64,000 nt of DNA from Sinonovacula constricta (GCA_007844125.1 CM017567.1:1545160-1609159); one strand, 5' to 3'; positions 35,201 to 49,599 are shown, counted from the first letter of the stretch. Notes: generated from the letters alone by a model not told the origin. Program-made: numbers and translations.

Positions 35201-38200
35201 AAGCACATTGAGTCAATCCAGATACGGTCAATACTAATAACATTCAGCAATTGCTGTATAAGCGAGGGTTGTTGTTTTAATTTGCTTAATTTGGACTTCC
35301 ATGTCGTGTGTTTAGATAAATGAATAAATAACTAGCTTCTTAATGCCTTACATGTAGCAAAAGTAAAAATACCTACTAATTATTGAACAGCATAAAGGTA
35401 AATTTGTTACTTTTAACCAACTTAATACAGAGTCAAAGTATGTAGTGTATTTTCGATTACATGTATGTAGTACGCAAAAAGCATGAGATTGCATTTTTTT
35501 CACATGTTCGCCATTTTCAAAGAGACCGCGATTAATTACATATAACTACTTAAAACTTGGTTGTTGTATAGTTCCATTCAACAAAGACTATGGTTGTACC
35601 ATAATTTGGACATGAAAACCGTTGATGCGAAGCATCAAAGACGAAGCAAACGAACAAATTTAAAAGAAAACATACATTTTTAAACTTAAATAAAGGTGGA
35701 AATCGCCAGTTTTCTTTATAAAATACATGTAAATAAATAAAATGAAATAGATCTCAGTGTACCGAATTACGACACTATTTTATCAGCGTTATAACGGTAC
35801 GCAAAACAGGCTTTCCCTATGTGCAAATTTCAGTGAGCATTCCATATATAGGCGTCGCGCTCCAGCTATTTCCAGTCAAGTACACGTGTACATAAAGGTG
35901 GGACAATAACATTAAACCCGACAAGTTATGCTGTCTTTTTTATAATATGCATATTAATTGATTACATCCTAGAAATTATTTCTTTCCAATAATGTTTTAT
36001 TGACATTTCCATTTTGTGAAACACACGGCTTGATGATCAAGTTGCACATGCTGTTTTCGAAGCCACGTCTAAAATTATACTGATACATGATAAGGTAGTT
36101 TAAAATAAATTAAATGTGGGGACATTATATAATTGCATTGTGTAACTTAATTGCCAAATGTGGACAGTTATTAGATAAATACATTAATGACTCGTGTATG
36201 CAAGTAGCTGTATATCTCTGGAACAGTAGGTCTGTGACATTTAAAGAATTGTTTAATAATAAACATAAACATACGGTAAGTTTTACGGTCAATATTTTAT
36301 AAATTTGCGCAGGTGTTGATTTTTCTAGATATGCATTTGTAACTGAAGTTATATTCTAGCAAGAAAATAAGTGTTTGAATACTCGTTGCCTCACTGCTTT
36401 GGTAAATGTGTCCTGTTCTTGATATGATGAGATCTTTATTTCAGCAGGAGCAACTCCAGGGATATTATTGCGAGACTTTTCTTAATTACCTATTTTGATT
36501 TGACCCATTAGATTAAGGTTTTTACACGGAGTTGCTACTATGCAAATTTAGCTTATTTTCTACTTTCTATTTTGTGTTAAACAAAATACATGTGTATATG
36601 TTAAATCTGTAAGATAACTTTCTTACTTATTACAACTATGTGTTAACTGTCAAACAGTGCTCGACCGTCCTGTCTGTTGACTGTTATGTTGCCCTCGGGA
36701 AAATGAAGCGTAGCTGCTAGACGTAATCTTGTTTACTGTGTCCCACCCACCTTTCCTGTCCCCTGTCAGATGCCTGGCGTGTTAAGAAGGGCCAATATTG
36801 GAAAATTAAATGACGGTGTGTTTGGGCTTTACTGGCATCGGATTCACGTAGCCTTTAGAACGTGACAGTAGAATCGTGGAACTGGTATTTGAGAAGCCGG
36901 TATATTTGCAGAATGAGGAGTTTACTCTCATTGTTCTAACTATACGAGCCTGCTTTGAACGTGCTTTGTTAACGCAGTCTCATACGATGTACCTGTAAAC
37001 TGATTTAGGCGGAAAATCATTTTTTTCAGCTAAGATTACAAGCATCAATTAATATATAAGGACAAAACCTTCCTATCTGATACACTAACAGGTCTGTATA
37101 GCAGTCATGCAGTGGTGGATCTTAATGGATTAAACCGATAAAGGTAATATTTTAACTTTAACAACATTTTCTGTGTTTTTATTGCAATCTCCACGCTTAG
37201 TTGAATAGCATATCTGTTTATGTTTTTATATAATTAAAGATGATTGCCCACTATAAATACTTTTACAGAAAACAAAAACTTTTCACACGTACGTAACTGA
37301 GCTATCAAAGTCATATATTTTACATATTTCAACAAGTATTTTCACTCGTTTTAAACTATTTATTTATTACAAATGTTCGTTCAACGAGAAACTTAATGCA
37401 ATTTACTTTATTGTAAAACATATATGAAAAATGGACATTCAAACTCAATGGTAAAAAGTATATTAGAATGTCATGTGTTGATAGGAACATAAACTGTCCA
37501 ATGGTTGGCGTAACTTTCGTCTTTTTTCGCTGTCGTTTAGATTTTTCAATAAAAGTTTTGTATACGTATATCATTATTAGTCGGACGTCGAAGTTATCCC
37601 GTTTCTTAAAATTGTCTTACACGATATTTATGTTAGTCAATTATTTGACTTAAATCGTAATAGTTGACACTATCAATTATGTTCGTTATTTCTTATATTT
37701 CCAATTTTTAACAAAGTAAACCCATTTTGAACACACGTTAGAACAAATAATAGAACAAACGTGGAGTTCTATATTGTTTTAAATACCACGACGGTTTAGT
37801 TTTCGGCTATTACCAGAAACATGACGCATTTTTAAAAGCAACTGACGCGTATTTTTCTCAACAAGCAACTGTTAAAGTTACCTTTGAAAACTGAATTAGG
37901 TTCTGTGTATCCAATATTAGAATATTCTTATTTAATTCTATAAGGCCGGTACTTATAACAAATTAATCATAGGACCATCAAAGATGTTTGTCAAAAGCTG
38001 TGGTAGCCAATGAGTAATGATGTGACGCCATAATATCAATCCTCATTTTATAAGTGGGAGTACTTTGTTTTAAAAACCAACCTACAACATAAATAGGACA
38101 CCTATCTCAAATAGCCTGCAAACTATAGTGCATATATAATTATTTATTATAATTGCTAAACCGTGTTTCGAATTTGTTGAACATATGCATCATAAAAGCT

Positions 38201-40039
38201 CTGATGAATATACTGCGAGTACTAAAATATTACAAGTGCACAAGAGCAATTTCATCAAACATAAGTTCAAGCACCGTAATGATGTTAACTTTAAAATGTT
38301 ATAAATAATAATTACATACAGTTTTGAATAATACAACCTATGATAACGTGCAACAGCTTGCAACTAGTGAAGCGTCTAATGGCTATTCCCCTATGATTAA
38401 CGATCTTTGATAACGGCAGCATGTGCTTTAATAGCAACTGCAACTTTTTTGCAAACAGCATGAAGCAGACCTCTTTATCTTCGCTTCAGTATGGGTAAAT
38501 GCCTTCGAATATTGCATGAGAAACTTAGTAGTTACTTGTTATAATCTTAACATTTAGAGGTAATGACATCATATTATACGGACTAATAACACATATGTAG
38601 ATATTATATAAATGGTGTATATATAATAAAAATAACAATGCCTTAGTACGAAGTTCGAAATATTTATTATGTGGAAATTCCCACAATAGGCTAGTTTTAA
38701 TGTACCAGGAGGCGGCTTAACTTAATTACGTAGCTGTGTGTATTAACAATGAACAACTAATACATATTAAGTATTTAATTTAGTCAGCCATTTGCTTTAT
38801 TTAAAATGCGCATCAAAATTGAATATGGTCAATATAAACAACTTTCTGAACTATCTAAAAGTACAAATGTTTAACTTCATTTTTATCGATCAAACATCAA
38901 GCTTTTCTAAAGGTGGCATCAGACGGTTTGTCTTTATCATATACACATAAACTTAGATTGGAGGGATTGGGGCATAAATTCTGCAAAAGGTCAAACCTAT
39001 GTCTAACAATAGACGATTTTGAACACTGTCCAAATTGTTAAATTGTAAGACAGCATAAATCGTGAAATACATCACCCTACATGTCCTTTTTTCTAAAACT
39101 TTAATTAAGCATGGTAGTGATTGCTGCTAAAAATTAACATCGAAATCAGAACGGATAACCAGAATGGTTATATAAAGTTACAAGTCAAGTAATTTTCTTA
39201 GTTTCAATATGCTGACTGTGCATCGTCGTTTAGAGGGGAAATAGTTATTTGTAATGACGAGTGATGTGTTCTGCTTCTATTCACAATGATGTAGGACATC
39301 AATAATCAGCATTTTGAGGCAACAATAATTTATTTGCTTCTTCGAGAGAAGAATCTCGTCCTGTAAGGAAACTAGCTTGATAGCGTTCGACGTGTAAAAT
39401 AATATAACCGTTGTTATCATGCAGCTGCTGATGGTATAGATATAACGAATGTTCCCAATTGATTTGACATCGAAAATGGCCACTATGTTATACTGGGACT
39501 TGTCATGTATGTTGTCAATAACTTTGATTAAATACGTGTACAATGGCAAAGTTGTGACCAAGACAAAAAATATCAATCGTATCTTGGAATCACATTACAA
39601 TTCACCTTTAATGTAACCTTGCACCTAGATGGTTGTACTTAAAATATCTTACTAACGCTTAAATTAAATTTACATAGAAGACGGTCTGTCACTAAGGGCA
39701 TTCTTTTAAGAAAAATCAACTTTAATATAACAAAAACGAGAACGTAACACTTGGTTTGAGAACACAACAAAACGGCTAATTATTTTCAACATAACTTTAA
39801 CATATTTCTCACATTTTCAATTATTAAGACGCTTTTAATACCTTTAAGATTCTCTTTTTCTCTGTACATTACATTGTTCGTATTTCATTATTCTATTTTA
39901 TTATTAACTTAACGATCTAGTATACAGTACATGTCCACCAAATCGTCCCTGAAACCTGATACAGCTTACTTGCTAAGAGTATACTTGTGATATATAAGGT
40001 ACGTGCAAACAGTTACCACATTTCTGGTTGCTGGAGACA
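32251..40039. other. Long AT-rich stretch without recognised genes
   Basis: Nearly eight kilobases with no supported gene. A GC-richer patch at about 36650-36990 has no recognisable coding or repeat identity. A tight hairpin, TTGATGC-GAA-GCATCAA, lies at 35622-35638. The 99-codon minus-strand frame at 39277-39576 matches nothing I know. Confidence 0.45.
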
Positions 40040-40219
40040 GATATGTCCCGACATACTTAGATCCTGATTGGGCGGCAGATAGTTTTACTACTTCCGAAAG
40101 CAACACAAGCCTTTTAACTTGTCCATGTAATGCAACACTAGGCATTTTCTTTGAATCATCAATATTAACAGTCAATGTGAAGTGTTATTATACTTGCACG
40201 TAAAGCCAATGAAATTTTG
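40040..40219 (-). repeat. Duplicated block, copy 1 (inverted match to 60.25-60.44 kb)
   Basis: The reverse complement of this block matches 60246-60440 almost continuously, for example TAACACTTCACATTGACTGT and AAAAGGCTTGTGTTGCT. Each block adjoins a family B SINE at the same point. A frame is open in both copies (…KRLVLLSEVVKLSA…), and the differences within the KRLVLLSEVVKLSA stretch are mostly synonymous. No protein family is recognised. Confidence 0.8.
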
Positions 40220-40463
40220 TTTTGTTTGTTGTTGAATTACATCGCATCGACCATTTATTATCAATATACCGACGACCAGCTATTTGGTGGAGAAAGACCC
40301 CAGACAAATGTCTGGTTAGAACCACCGGTGCACCGCAGGTCAGCTGAAAGACCTTCCCACATTTAGTCCCTCGCCCCGAGCGGTGCTCATATCCACAGGG
40401 TTAGAGGCTAAGCAGTCAGGGAATATACAAACCGGCGGCTTGCCACTTCTCCACGGGCGCCCT
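40220..40463 (-). mobile_element. SINE family B, full-length copy
   Basis: Minus-strand landmarks: GGGCGCCCGTGGAGAAGTGG head, a decayed box B region, GGAAGGTCTTTCAGCTGACC, GCACCGGTGGTTCTAACC, AGACATTTGTCTGGGGTC, TTCTCCACCAAATAGC, and GGTCGATGCGATGTAA at the 3' end, followed by an A-rich tail with GTTT/CAAA units. Its 3' flank is the duplicated block. Confidence 0.85.
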
Positions 40464-41204
40464 GTAATAAAACGTTGAATATTGTCGTAATGTAAAGGTG
40501 TCGACATTTATGTTCGAAATTTGCGTTTTATTGTTTTGTTTTTCGACCACCTCTCGTATACTGTTAAAGTTGAGAAACACACGGCATTTGATTGAGACTG
40601 TTTAGTAAAATATATTGTTCTGTGAAGAGTCGCAGATCTTTTCATCTACAAATTAGTGGTTTTTAGGCATTATTTTCATATCCATATTATGCCTAAAAAG
40701 GCTGAAATATAGATTTGTTTCTGCTCTGCACATATACTTATGCGTATGATTATGAATATTATCTTATTTTTAAAACAAATTTTAAATCTACGTTTCGATT
40801 TTGAATTTAATACATTAAATACTTAATTGTTCATCAATATTTTGTTTTAGCATTAAGCTAGACATAACTTTTATTCAATTCTTGGCTAAGGCTTGGCTAA
40901 ACCTGTTAAAATTGTCTAAATGGAAATAATTAGTATAACGTGGACACGTCTCTGTCAGGGAAAACATACTTGTTTGATGAACTGTATACATATATTTAAA
41001 GTATGTTTTGTGATAGAGAATTCAAACGGCAGTACGAAAACTTAGCATGAACGCTTAGAAATAAAGAATAATTTGAAAATGTATTGGTAAAGTATTATTA
41101 AATGTAAAAAAATAAATGGCCTAAGGCTTTATCGCGAATGTTTGGACCTTTAGTACTTGGATTCTAGTGACGGTCGGGTTGAGAATATTTATGATTGGGC
41201 GTCA
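40464..41204. other. AT-rich stretch without recognised genes
   Basis: Nothing supported. Confidence 0.45.
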
Positions 41205-41275
41205 ACTAGTTGACCTGCAAGAGGCAGTGGTTCTACCAATGTATCTGCATTGGGTCTTCCTTTACTTATTAAAGC
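41205..41275 (+). mobile_element. SINE family B, body fragment, plus orientation
   Basis: TAGTTGACCTGCAAGAGGCA, GTGGTTCTACCAATG and GGGTCTTCCTTTACTT follow the body of the 40.3-kb copy in the opposite direction. Both head and tail are missing. Confidence 0.55.
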
Positions 41276-42566
41276 GTTGTTCAGAAAAGGTGATGCTTTC
41301 ATAGGAAACTTTCAGTATAACAAAAGAAATAGTAAAGATACATTTTAGTTGAAACCCTGTGCTACAGACATGTCTTGGGATTTTTTTTCGGTACTTCTTT
41401 TAATCTTGTAAAACTATGGCTTAAGCTATAACCATATTCCGAAATGACTCATCTTTTACAGCATCCAATATACGTTTAAACGTAATATAATAATAGCAGC
41501 TCGGTGTTATTTTAGAACCTTGACGGGCTTATAAGAGCATTACATTAAATACATTGCGACTAGAATTTCCTCCACAAATAATGTCACATTCAATAGGTTA
41601 TAATATATTATAAATAATAATAAATAAGGTTTCGTCTCCAATATGACAGTTATTCCCATAACCCACCATACGGATCTATCACAACACTACCACAATATGA
41701 GAACAGCCTAGATCTCAACTTTAGTACATATATCACTCGGTCATCATTGTTAAAACAACAAAACTCGTGTGGAACTTTGAATACATGTGTAACAGATTTA
41801 CTTAAACGATGTTTTACCTAAAACCCAATTTAACATTGTACAGACAACAGTGTTTCTCGTAACGCATGCCCAGAGTTATAGTATCTCGCAATTAACATGT
41901 TTCTTTCGAAAGTATTTATTAAATTTGTTTTAGGAATAAGAATGATAATGTGTTTGTGATGATTCAAAGTTGCACATTTACAAAGTGTATGTATGTTTAT
42001 TTGGTAAGTAAAACGATTTTAAACGATACAAAAAGTTTGCAAAAGTCGGGGGATCTAGGCTAGGCAAAATTTTACGTTCTTTGTGAGATAAATCGACAAG
42101 GAACTGTAGGAAAATGAATAAAACGTAAAGGTTGAAAAATAACGACACTTAATATACCTAGATTCTTATGAAACTGAATGCAACGCCATCAGCTTCGAAA
42201 TGAACTTAGACATACTTTGCCTTTCGATAATCGATTCTGCACACAGAAACTACATAAATATAGGTTCTGAGGAACTGACTAAGATATTTATAAGAAAATG
42301 AGAACAGTAAATATCTGATGCAAGACAATAATCAGGAGTGGTGTTGGTGGTGGACTTAATTATGTGGCGACCAATTATCGGTACGGCTTTCATTATTAGA
42401 GGAAGTCCTTATAAATCGTCAGAAAGGTCTTGGTGGACAAGTTTCATATCGCCAATTGGATACCTCAAGAGAAATTTTCTAAATTGATTTCATTGTTAGT
42501 GTTAGTATGTCAGACAAAATTCAAAATCCTTGTCTGTATAGCCATTTCAATCTCTTTTTTGTTTTT
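41276..42566. other. AT-rich stretch without recognised genes
   Basis: Nothing supported. Confidence 0.45.
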
Positions 42567-42747
42567 GTTACATCGCACCGACACAATTATGGTCATATTG
42601 GGGACGTCAGGCTTATTATTGGTGAAGAAAAGATCACAGATTTAAGTATGGGTAGAATCACCGGCGCACCGTAGGTTAGCTGAAAGACCAGCCCATATGG
42701 ACGTTCCGGATCCCACGAGGATTAGGGGCTGGGGAGTTAAAAGTTGT
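42567..42747 (-). mobile_element. SINE family B, head-damaged copy
   Basis: In plus-strand order: GTTACATCGCACCGACACAA, TGGTCATATTGGGGACGTC, GGGTAGAATCACCGGCGCAC and CGTAGGTTAGCTGAAAGACC match the 31.8-kb copy. The tRNA-like end (GGATCCCACGAGGATTAGGG) is degenerate. Confidence 0.8.
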
Positions 42748-45371
42748 TGTTTTTTAGCCTGTTATAGCCTTGTCCGCTTGCAAGAGCACACAAAAGAATA
42801 TTCAAGCTTATATAAGAAATTATAACGTGTAAGTCTGACAATTTTGTGTCGTTTTAAATTATGCCTTCGACGTCATGCAATACTTTTTTTCTGAATGTTA
42901 CATGTACCTTCGCGTTATTCCAATGCCAAACGGCGTCATTGACTTGAAAAACCTAGACCTTATTTACCACAAATACTACAATGGTGGCTCTTGTTACTAT
43001 TTAAGGAAAGAAATTGCCGGTTATACAACAAGTTAATTATACGATTATATCGTCCCCGACTAAACAGTCGGATTTTGCGTCCGTAGACAAGATTGTTTCG
43101 GGGCTTTGAACACATTGTATTGAGTGTAACATATGGGTACAAGTCAAACTCGGGACGAGACAGAAGTATTTTCTGGGGTTGTTAAATAGTTTTTTTTTTT
43201 CTATTTGACATGGTAGAGCGCATGTTACAGGCTAAACGAATTGTCTTTGATGTATATCCTTGTTGGTTTCCCTCTAAAGATAACTCGAAAAAAACAACAC
43301 TTTTTAGTTCGCTTTAAGCGATCTTCTCAAATAATGTATTCGTTAATCTAACAGAATTCGCAACAAAAAATAGATTTTGGTTTTATCCACATTCGCCTTT
43401 CGTCTAAATTTTTTCCCCTTCTTTTCTGAAGCTACAAAAATGTATTCGTCTTTTCCGAGTTACATCGCCTGTTACAGTTGACGCACACATAGTGTCCATG
43501 GACGATTGAACATCACGACCAGTCACGAATTTTCTCGTAAATTTCCGGTCGGAATTTACGACAGTTAGCTGTCATTTACTATCCGATATAAACAATATCT
43601 TATATTTTTAACATTTTTAATTATTCCATATATCTAAGGATATGAAGTTACAAATATAAATATGTATGCATATTGCACCATTTTTGTAGAAGACGACCTA
43701 CTGTAAACAAGTGTAGTCATGTATATAAAGTGACTCTAGAATATAAATACAATCGTACTGATATATGCCGTTTTATTTTCTAGTTAATTAAGGAAAAACG
43801 TAATGCAAAATGTAGCATTTTCTAAAACCTCGATATAAACAACACGTTTAAACTTTGAGTAAGTTAGGGTTATGCTAAAGAAAACACGCAGCTACAATTT
43901 CATTATACTTTATTTATATTACATTTTTTTCTAAGACGTATTATAAATTATTAGATGAATAAATTAGAATTACATCAGATTATTAAACTTTAGACACATT
44001 GAGCCAGATTTTTGTCTGCTAATGGGACTCAGTGTGTTTATACTTGGCTTAAAAAGGGCGGTGTTTTCCCTTTTGTAGTTGTCGTATATCTCACATTTGC
44101 CTCTGTCTAGGCCGTCAGATTATTTAGACAAAAGTTTACAATGAAAGATGTACATATGAACAATATTTCGTGTAAATATTGAAGAAAAATATATTTAAGA
44201 AAACATTTGTTTCCTATCATCTTAGAATCTTGCTTGCTATATACTATCGTTATTTATCACACACCAGTGCGTGTAATTGATAACTTAGGTCCATGGCCCT
44301 TAAGGCACCGTGCCCCAAGACATCCGCAGACACAGTAATTCAGATTCATGTAGACCGTATGTGTACTTGTGCCTGGCTATGGAAGGTTATTGGTTAAAGA
44401 CTAATCCTACGTATCAAATATACCGACTTTGTCTCATTAACTGCACGCTTCTCACGGAGGAAGCAATTGACTGTTTCGACTTTAATTGACAGACCACTAT
44501 CCAGAGTTATCTGTCTAGACGTACATTTTTACTGGTATATTGCACACACCCCTAGTTGCGACAGCAGTACCATCATGATTTGTATTCTGTCTTTATATTA
44601 CCATAAGATGCAATTTTGAACTACTGCAAATGTTTTTCTATCATTGGCAGTATATGCGTTAGTTTATATATATATATATTTGGCTACAATATCAAGATTT
44701 ATAGTTGGTTTATAATAAATAAATATAACAAAAGCGGTGATAAGTTTAGAAAATGTCATGTTGTTAACAATTCGAAAGTCGAACGACGGCAATGAAATAA
44801 GATATTTTTTCACAATGTCACGTTATGTTAAAGTAATAAACAAAGTGATCCCATGGAAAATATATAAAATATGTGTACAAATATTATAGCGAAATGGTCT
44901 CCAAGTTAATACGATCAAACAGCCACTTTTGTAATAAAACGTCAGGCTCTTTGCCAGTAGAATATTCCAAATCAACAGACAGTAGTTTGTTAAAGTCTTA
45001 TTGTTATTGATATGACATGATCATTATAAGTTTGGTTGGCTTAAATACAGACATGTTCCATACAATAAAGGAATTGATCATTCATTTTAATAGTCTATAA
45101 TCTAATGAACCATGTTGAACATGCAAACGTATCTTCAAAACCAAACAGCTGTAAGTTGTCAGTTTTGTATTGTGTTGGTGTGGTTGGCGTAGTTGATTAC
45201 ATTTCGGGACGATAGCAAGGCTCGCTATGGATCGTTTCCGTTGCCAAAGCTGACCCTAAGACTGGAACCGCATGATCTCACATCTTCTAATATACATTGC
45301 AGGATGAAGAAAGTTTTTTGTTTGAACACGCATATGTATCGAATCGAGAGAATGATTATTTATCTAATGGC
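42748..45371. other. AT-rich stretch without recognised genes
   Basis: No gene seen. A near-perfect hairpin lies at 43536-43560 (CGTAAATT … AATTTACG). A GC-richer patch at about 44285-44400 has no identifiable content. Confidence 0.45.
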
Positions 45372-45532
<161 letters not shown>

Positions 45533-47314
45533 TTTGTCTCAGGCAAAAGAAAGTGTATAAAAAGACAAGATGTAAAATATATGTTATCACGATAGTTACG
45601 ATTCATTACCACACCAAATGGGATTTGAGCCACAAAACTTAAAAAGTAAATTTTACATAGCAAAAATAACATTTCGTAAGCAAATTACGTGAATGTACTA
45701 TAAAAAAGTAGGAAGTACTCTTTGTTTTCAATATCTGTAACAGGCAAACGTTATTTTTTATCCGATTACTTTTCAAGGTAACCTTGGCACCCAGTAACTA
45801 TAGAGACATCGAGGACGTGTACGTTTATCAATAGACGCGTTAACTTTGATTTGGCAACAAGCCCTTTAATGCTCTTTTGTTATAAACTATTAACCAAATC
45901 GAAATACAGAATGCAGCAAGGATGGCCTGTTGGGAAATCAAGGGGTCAAATTGGTTTCACATTCATTTTATTTCTCGAGCCTTACAAGTATGAATAATGT
46001 ATTGGACGTATCGGCTGACCAGTTTTAAAAAAAAGCTTAAAATTAGTACAATTTGCAACTAACACGTTTTCCGGTATGCTAATATAATAATTACTTAAGT
46101 AGTTTTTCTTAATTATTTAGCGTCAGAGATATGCAGAGACTTGGTTCAACTGGCATACTTCCAGAATTAACTATGCAATCCAATTACAGAAATGAATTAA
46201 TCTAATTTCACATGTTGTACGCGGACCAAAGTGCCATTATTGCAATAGACATAAATAAGTGTGGGTTTTTTACATTTTACAATAAGCACAATGGTAATAA
46301 AACATTGAGTTGTCTGAATAATAAAATACAGATTTGTACGCATCAGCAAGAAGGAACATATTTTCTGTGGGTGGTTTCAAAAGGGCTTCAATAATGATCG
46401 GTTGTATTGACGATTGTGTGTTAAACTACACTGTTTAAGTGAATTATACTATAAAGTTTTGAGAGCTGAAGTTTGTTTCTAGAATATGGTTTGATTGTTA
46501 AATCAAAACTTCAGTAAAGCTTGTAATAAATTTTAACAAAAGCATGAACATTATGCCAATCAAATTGTAACAAGTTATATTATACAGCATCGAAGTGACT
46601 GAAAATTTACAGAGTGAAGATGGTTTTCAATCGCTACATTTATTCACATTAAAAGGATATATCTTTATCATACATCAGGCGCTACATTTTATCAACATGA
46701 CGTTCTAATGACAAAGTAAATGAATAAAATGTAAATGATTACCTTATCACTGACTTAAAAAAATTACTGACAAAGGGTAACATATGGACGGTTCTTTTTC
46801 GAGAGAAAAAATCATATTATTTTCTCATTTCCATTTATCTTGTGTCAACATCGAGTAAAGTATTAGTTTCATCTTGCAGTAACAGATTATAAATCATGAC
46901 ATATACGTTACGAAAGATTATTAACCACTGTCAAGAAATGCCAGAGTTCATTTCGACAAAAGCTGGAAAAAGTTGTTTCACAGCCTTAAAGATTATTTGA
47001 TGAAAACTACATGTCAACAGTGTATGGTCTTTTTGAAATATTTTAGACCCTAAACAGAAATTGCTTTATAGTGTTGTTCTTATTTTATTTTCTGTTTGGA
47101 AGAAGGCGAAGATTTTTTAATCGAACAATCTTTTTATCTCGAGTGGTTTTATGCATTATTTTTTTCCTCTTCTCATTATGTATTCTATAAATAATGTACT
47201 CGCTTCTCAATGAAATGATAATTTACTAAGATTTAGGTTTATTTTATGTAAATGTATATGCATATTTTTCAGTGGTTCTTATTACGCCTTGCATTAAATA
47301 ACATGTGTATAAGC
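45533..47314. other. AT-rich stretch without recognised genes
   Basis: No gene seen. A nested hairpin at 46466-46514 combines CTGAAGTTT/AAACTTCAG outside with TTTGATT/AATCAAA inside. Confidence 0.45.
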
Positions 47315-47410
47315 ATAGGTAAATAAGGAAAGGTCCTATCAAAACTCTAACATATATTTAAATTTTATCTACCAGTAGACAAAGGCAAACACGGTAAATG
47401 CAAATGTGAA
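47315..47410 (+). repeat. Dispersed repeat, second copy of the 27.8-kb segment
   Basis: Shares ATAGGTAAATAA, AGGTCCTATCAAAA, TATTTAAATTTTATCTACCA, TAGACAAAGGCAAAC and GGTAAATGCAAATG with 27795-27888, in the same orientation. Similarity stops at an A-rich run. Confidence 0.8.
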
Positions 47411-47459
47411 AAAAACACAGAGACGAGACATAACACACATAAAGAAAAAACATCAGTTA

Positions 47460-47530
47460 TCACCTTGGAACGGTCAGTCGGCAAAAGGGCCGACTGGGGT
47501 GCTTAAACCTGGTTTGTGGAGCGCTCCAAC
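47460..47530 (+). other. GC-rich hairpin-forming island
   Basis: A perfect eight-base stem, CAGTCGGC/GCCGACTG, with loop AAAAGG (47475-47496) and the ten-base palindrome GGAGCGCTCC (47518-47527) lie together in AT-rich DNA, 50 bases after the dispersed repeat. This could be a structured part of a mobile element or an RNA element. Function unknown. Confidence 0.5.
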
Positions 47531-48711
47531 CTCGCACTTCCTGAAGGTTTTTCTAGCAAATTTACCTATTTCTTAAATGTAAACTTAAACAAATTTCGTT
47601 AACATTTCAAAAACTATATCGGTTACCACTATTACGTATTTGTCGATGATGCACAACTTGAATCTTCATAAAACAAGAGTTATGATAGTTATGATAAAGA
47701 AATAAGGCATGCATGCTGTAATCTTTTGTATAATATGCTGTCTTCTTTAATTTAACTTACTCATGAAAGAGACTGTATTATGTTTGTACAAACAATAATA
47801 CAAGTCAGGAACAACCGCCGAATTGTTACGACACAAGTGGTTAGCACTTTCGACCACAATTCGAGTAAACCTACATTGTCATAACAGAAATTTAGAAAGG
47901 TAGAAGAAGAAATTGACATACTAGTATACAATATGTTGTCCAAGCGCAATCCATTAATCGTAAATAATTGGGTAATGTCTTGTGGAAAAAGTGGTAGATG
48001 TTGGTAAAACATAACCGTTATTCCTTTAAATGTTTTTTAATTACTATAATGCAGGACCATTGATTTATGGAACACCGAACTCGAGAATCGCCATGCAATA
48101 GGTGCAGATATAGACCACGGTAAAAGGGTTATGTTAACATGCATCTAACCGTTACTCCATTAGTGTTGAAAATAATTTCTATTTAATGAGGGATGCACTT
48201 CTTGTTGGTTGTTGTGGTGGTAGTGTTTTTTAAGCTGAACGCTACATTAACAACTAGTCAACACCTATGACAAGAACGCATAATAAACAATAATACACGT
48301 TTCTAAGAGGAAAAATATGATTAGTGATCACATGACATGCAACATATACATTTTGCTGAATCGGCTTTCCTTTTGTAATTTAAAACAGCATTGTTTTAAA
48401 AAGGAAATTGTAGATTATTTACAGTTTTTTAATTGAAATCGTAAATATATCCGTCAGTTTTTTTTAATTATTTTGTCGCAAGTTACATTTAATTTTCAAT
48501 GAAAAATATAGGATAAGTAATTTAGGTGCATTTGAACAGTTATACTTTAATGAATTCATTTTAATACGTAAAATGTTTAAGCTAGTTAGAGCGGACAGCG
48601 CTAGTTCCGTGTTGCAGTTTGTCAAGGCAAGCTAATTAAAGGTAGACGGTATAACGTCATTTCCTTAAATAAGTAAACTATTTTATCAATAATTTTCGAC
48701 TTATTTCGACT
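47531..48711. other. AT-rich stretch without recognised genes
   Basis: Nothing supported. Confidence 0.45.
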
Positions 48712-48835
48712 AAAATGACATACAAGAAAAAATATGCGAACTTACTAATTGGATCCACGGTAACTTTTAAATGATGCATGACTCGAGAACAATTATGATA
48801 TACCGTTTACGTAAAATTGACTTGGGAAATCAACG
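48712..48835 (+). repeat. Dispersed repeat pair, copy 1
   Basis: GCGAACTTACTAATTGGATC, a decayed ATGCAT region, an ATTATGA block and TGACTTGGGAAATCAA match 55466-55584 in the same order and direction. The family is unclassified. Confidence 0.75.
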
Positions 48836-49599
48836 GCATTAATTAACAATGCACGTTACAATACGTACTCCTTGACTTCTGACCCCTTGACTTCCAATAT
48901 CGTACTTAGATTTATTAATTATACTCTCTTCTGGAGACTGTGTATTTATAGATTCGGAATATTGACTGTCGCTAATTATCATTGCTAAATGGTTTTGAGA
49001 ATGGTTTCTAGGAAAAAGAAATTCGATACAAGTATTTGCTTTTAGACAAACAAAGTAATGTACCCGTGGAATGAATATTGCGAAGACTCTTTTAAAAATG
49101 CATTTTTTTTCAATACAACAATGCACCAGCACTTAAAATCATCTATACGCTAAGCCGTATAAACGTTAAACATTGTTTCATATGTTAAGACTGCAACATG
49201 TTTATTTATTTATGTTGTTCATGTTATATTCATGTAAGATAACATACCCAGTCACGTAGTCACTGTTTTAACAAAAGTTAGTCTTTCTGATATTAGATAA
49301 ATAGGCTTCCCCTATGAAAGGTGAAAACGTGCCAATTGTTTTTGAAATCCCGACACCTTACACATTACAATCTCCAGAATCATGTTCTCTGCCAATCTGC
49401 GGTTGTGATTAGCAAACGTTCTACTTCTATGATTTACGCATTTATATTCAGATATATGGAGAGTGGTTGATTTGTCTCGCAGGCAGGACGTCTACCTAAT
49501 TATTCCTTGTATGATTTGATTGAGATACACTTGCAGAGAAAGAGCTAAATATTTTGCATTGTATATATTTCCTGAAACTGTTGAATCACCATAACCATA
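48836..49599. other. AT-rich stretch without recognised genes
   Basis: Nothing supported. Confidence 0.45.

Noticed and set aside
39277..39576. 99-codon minus-strand frame near the duplicated block
   Set aside because: Lies outside the duplicated part and has no recognisable domain.
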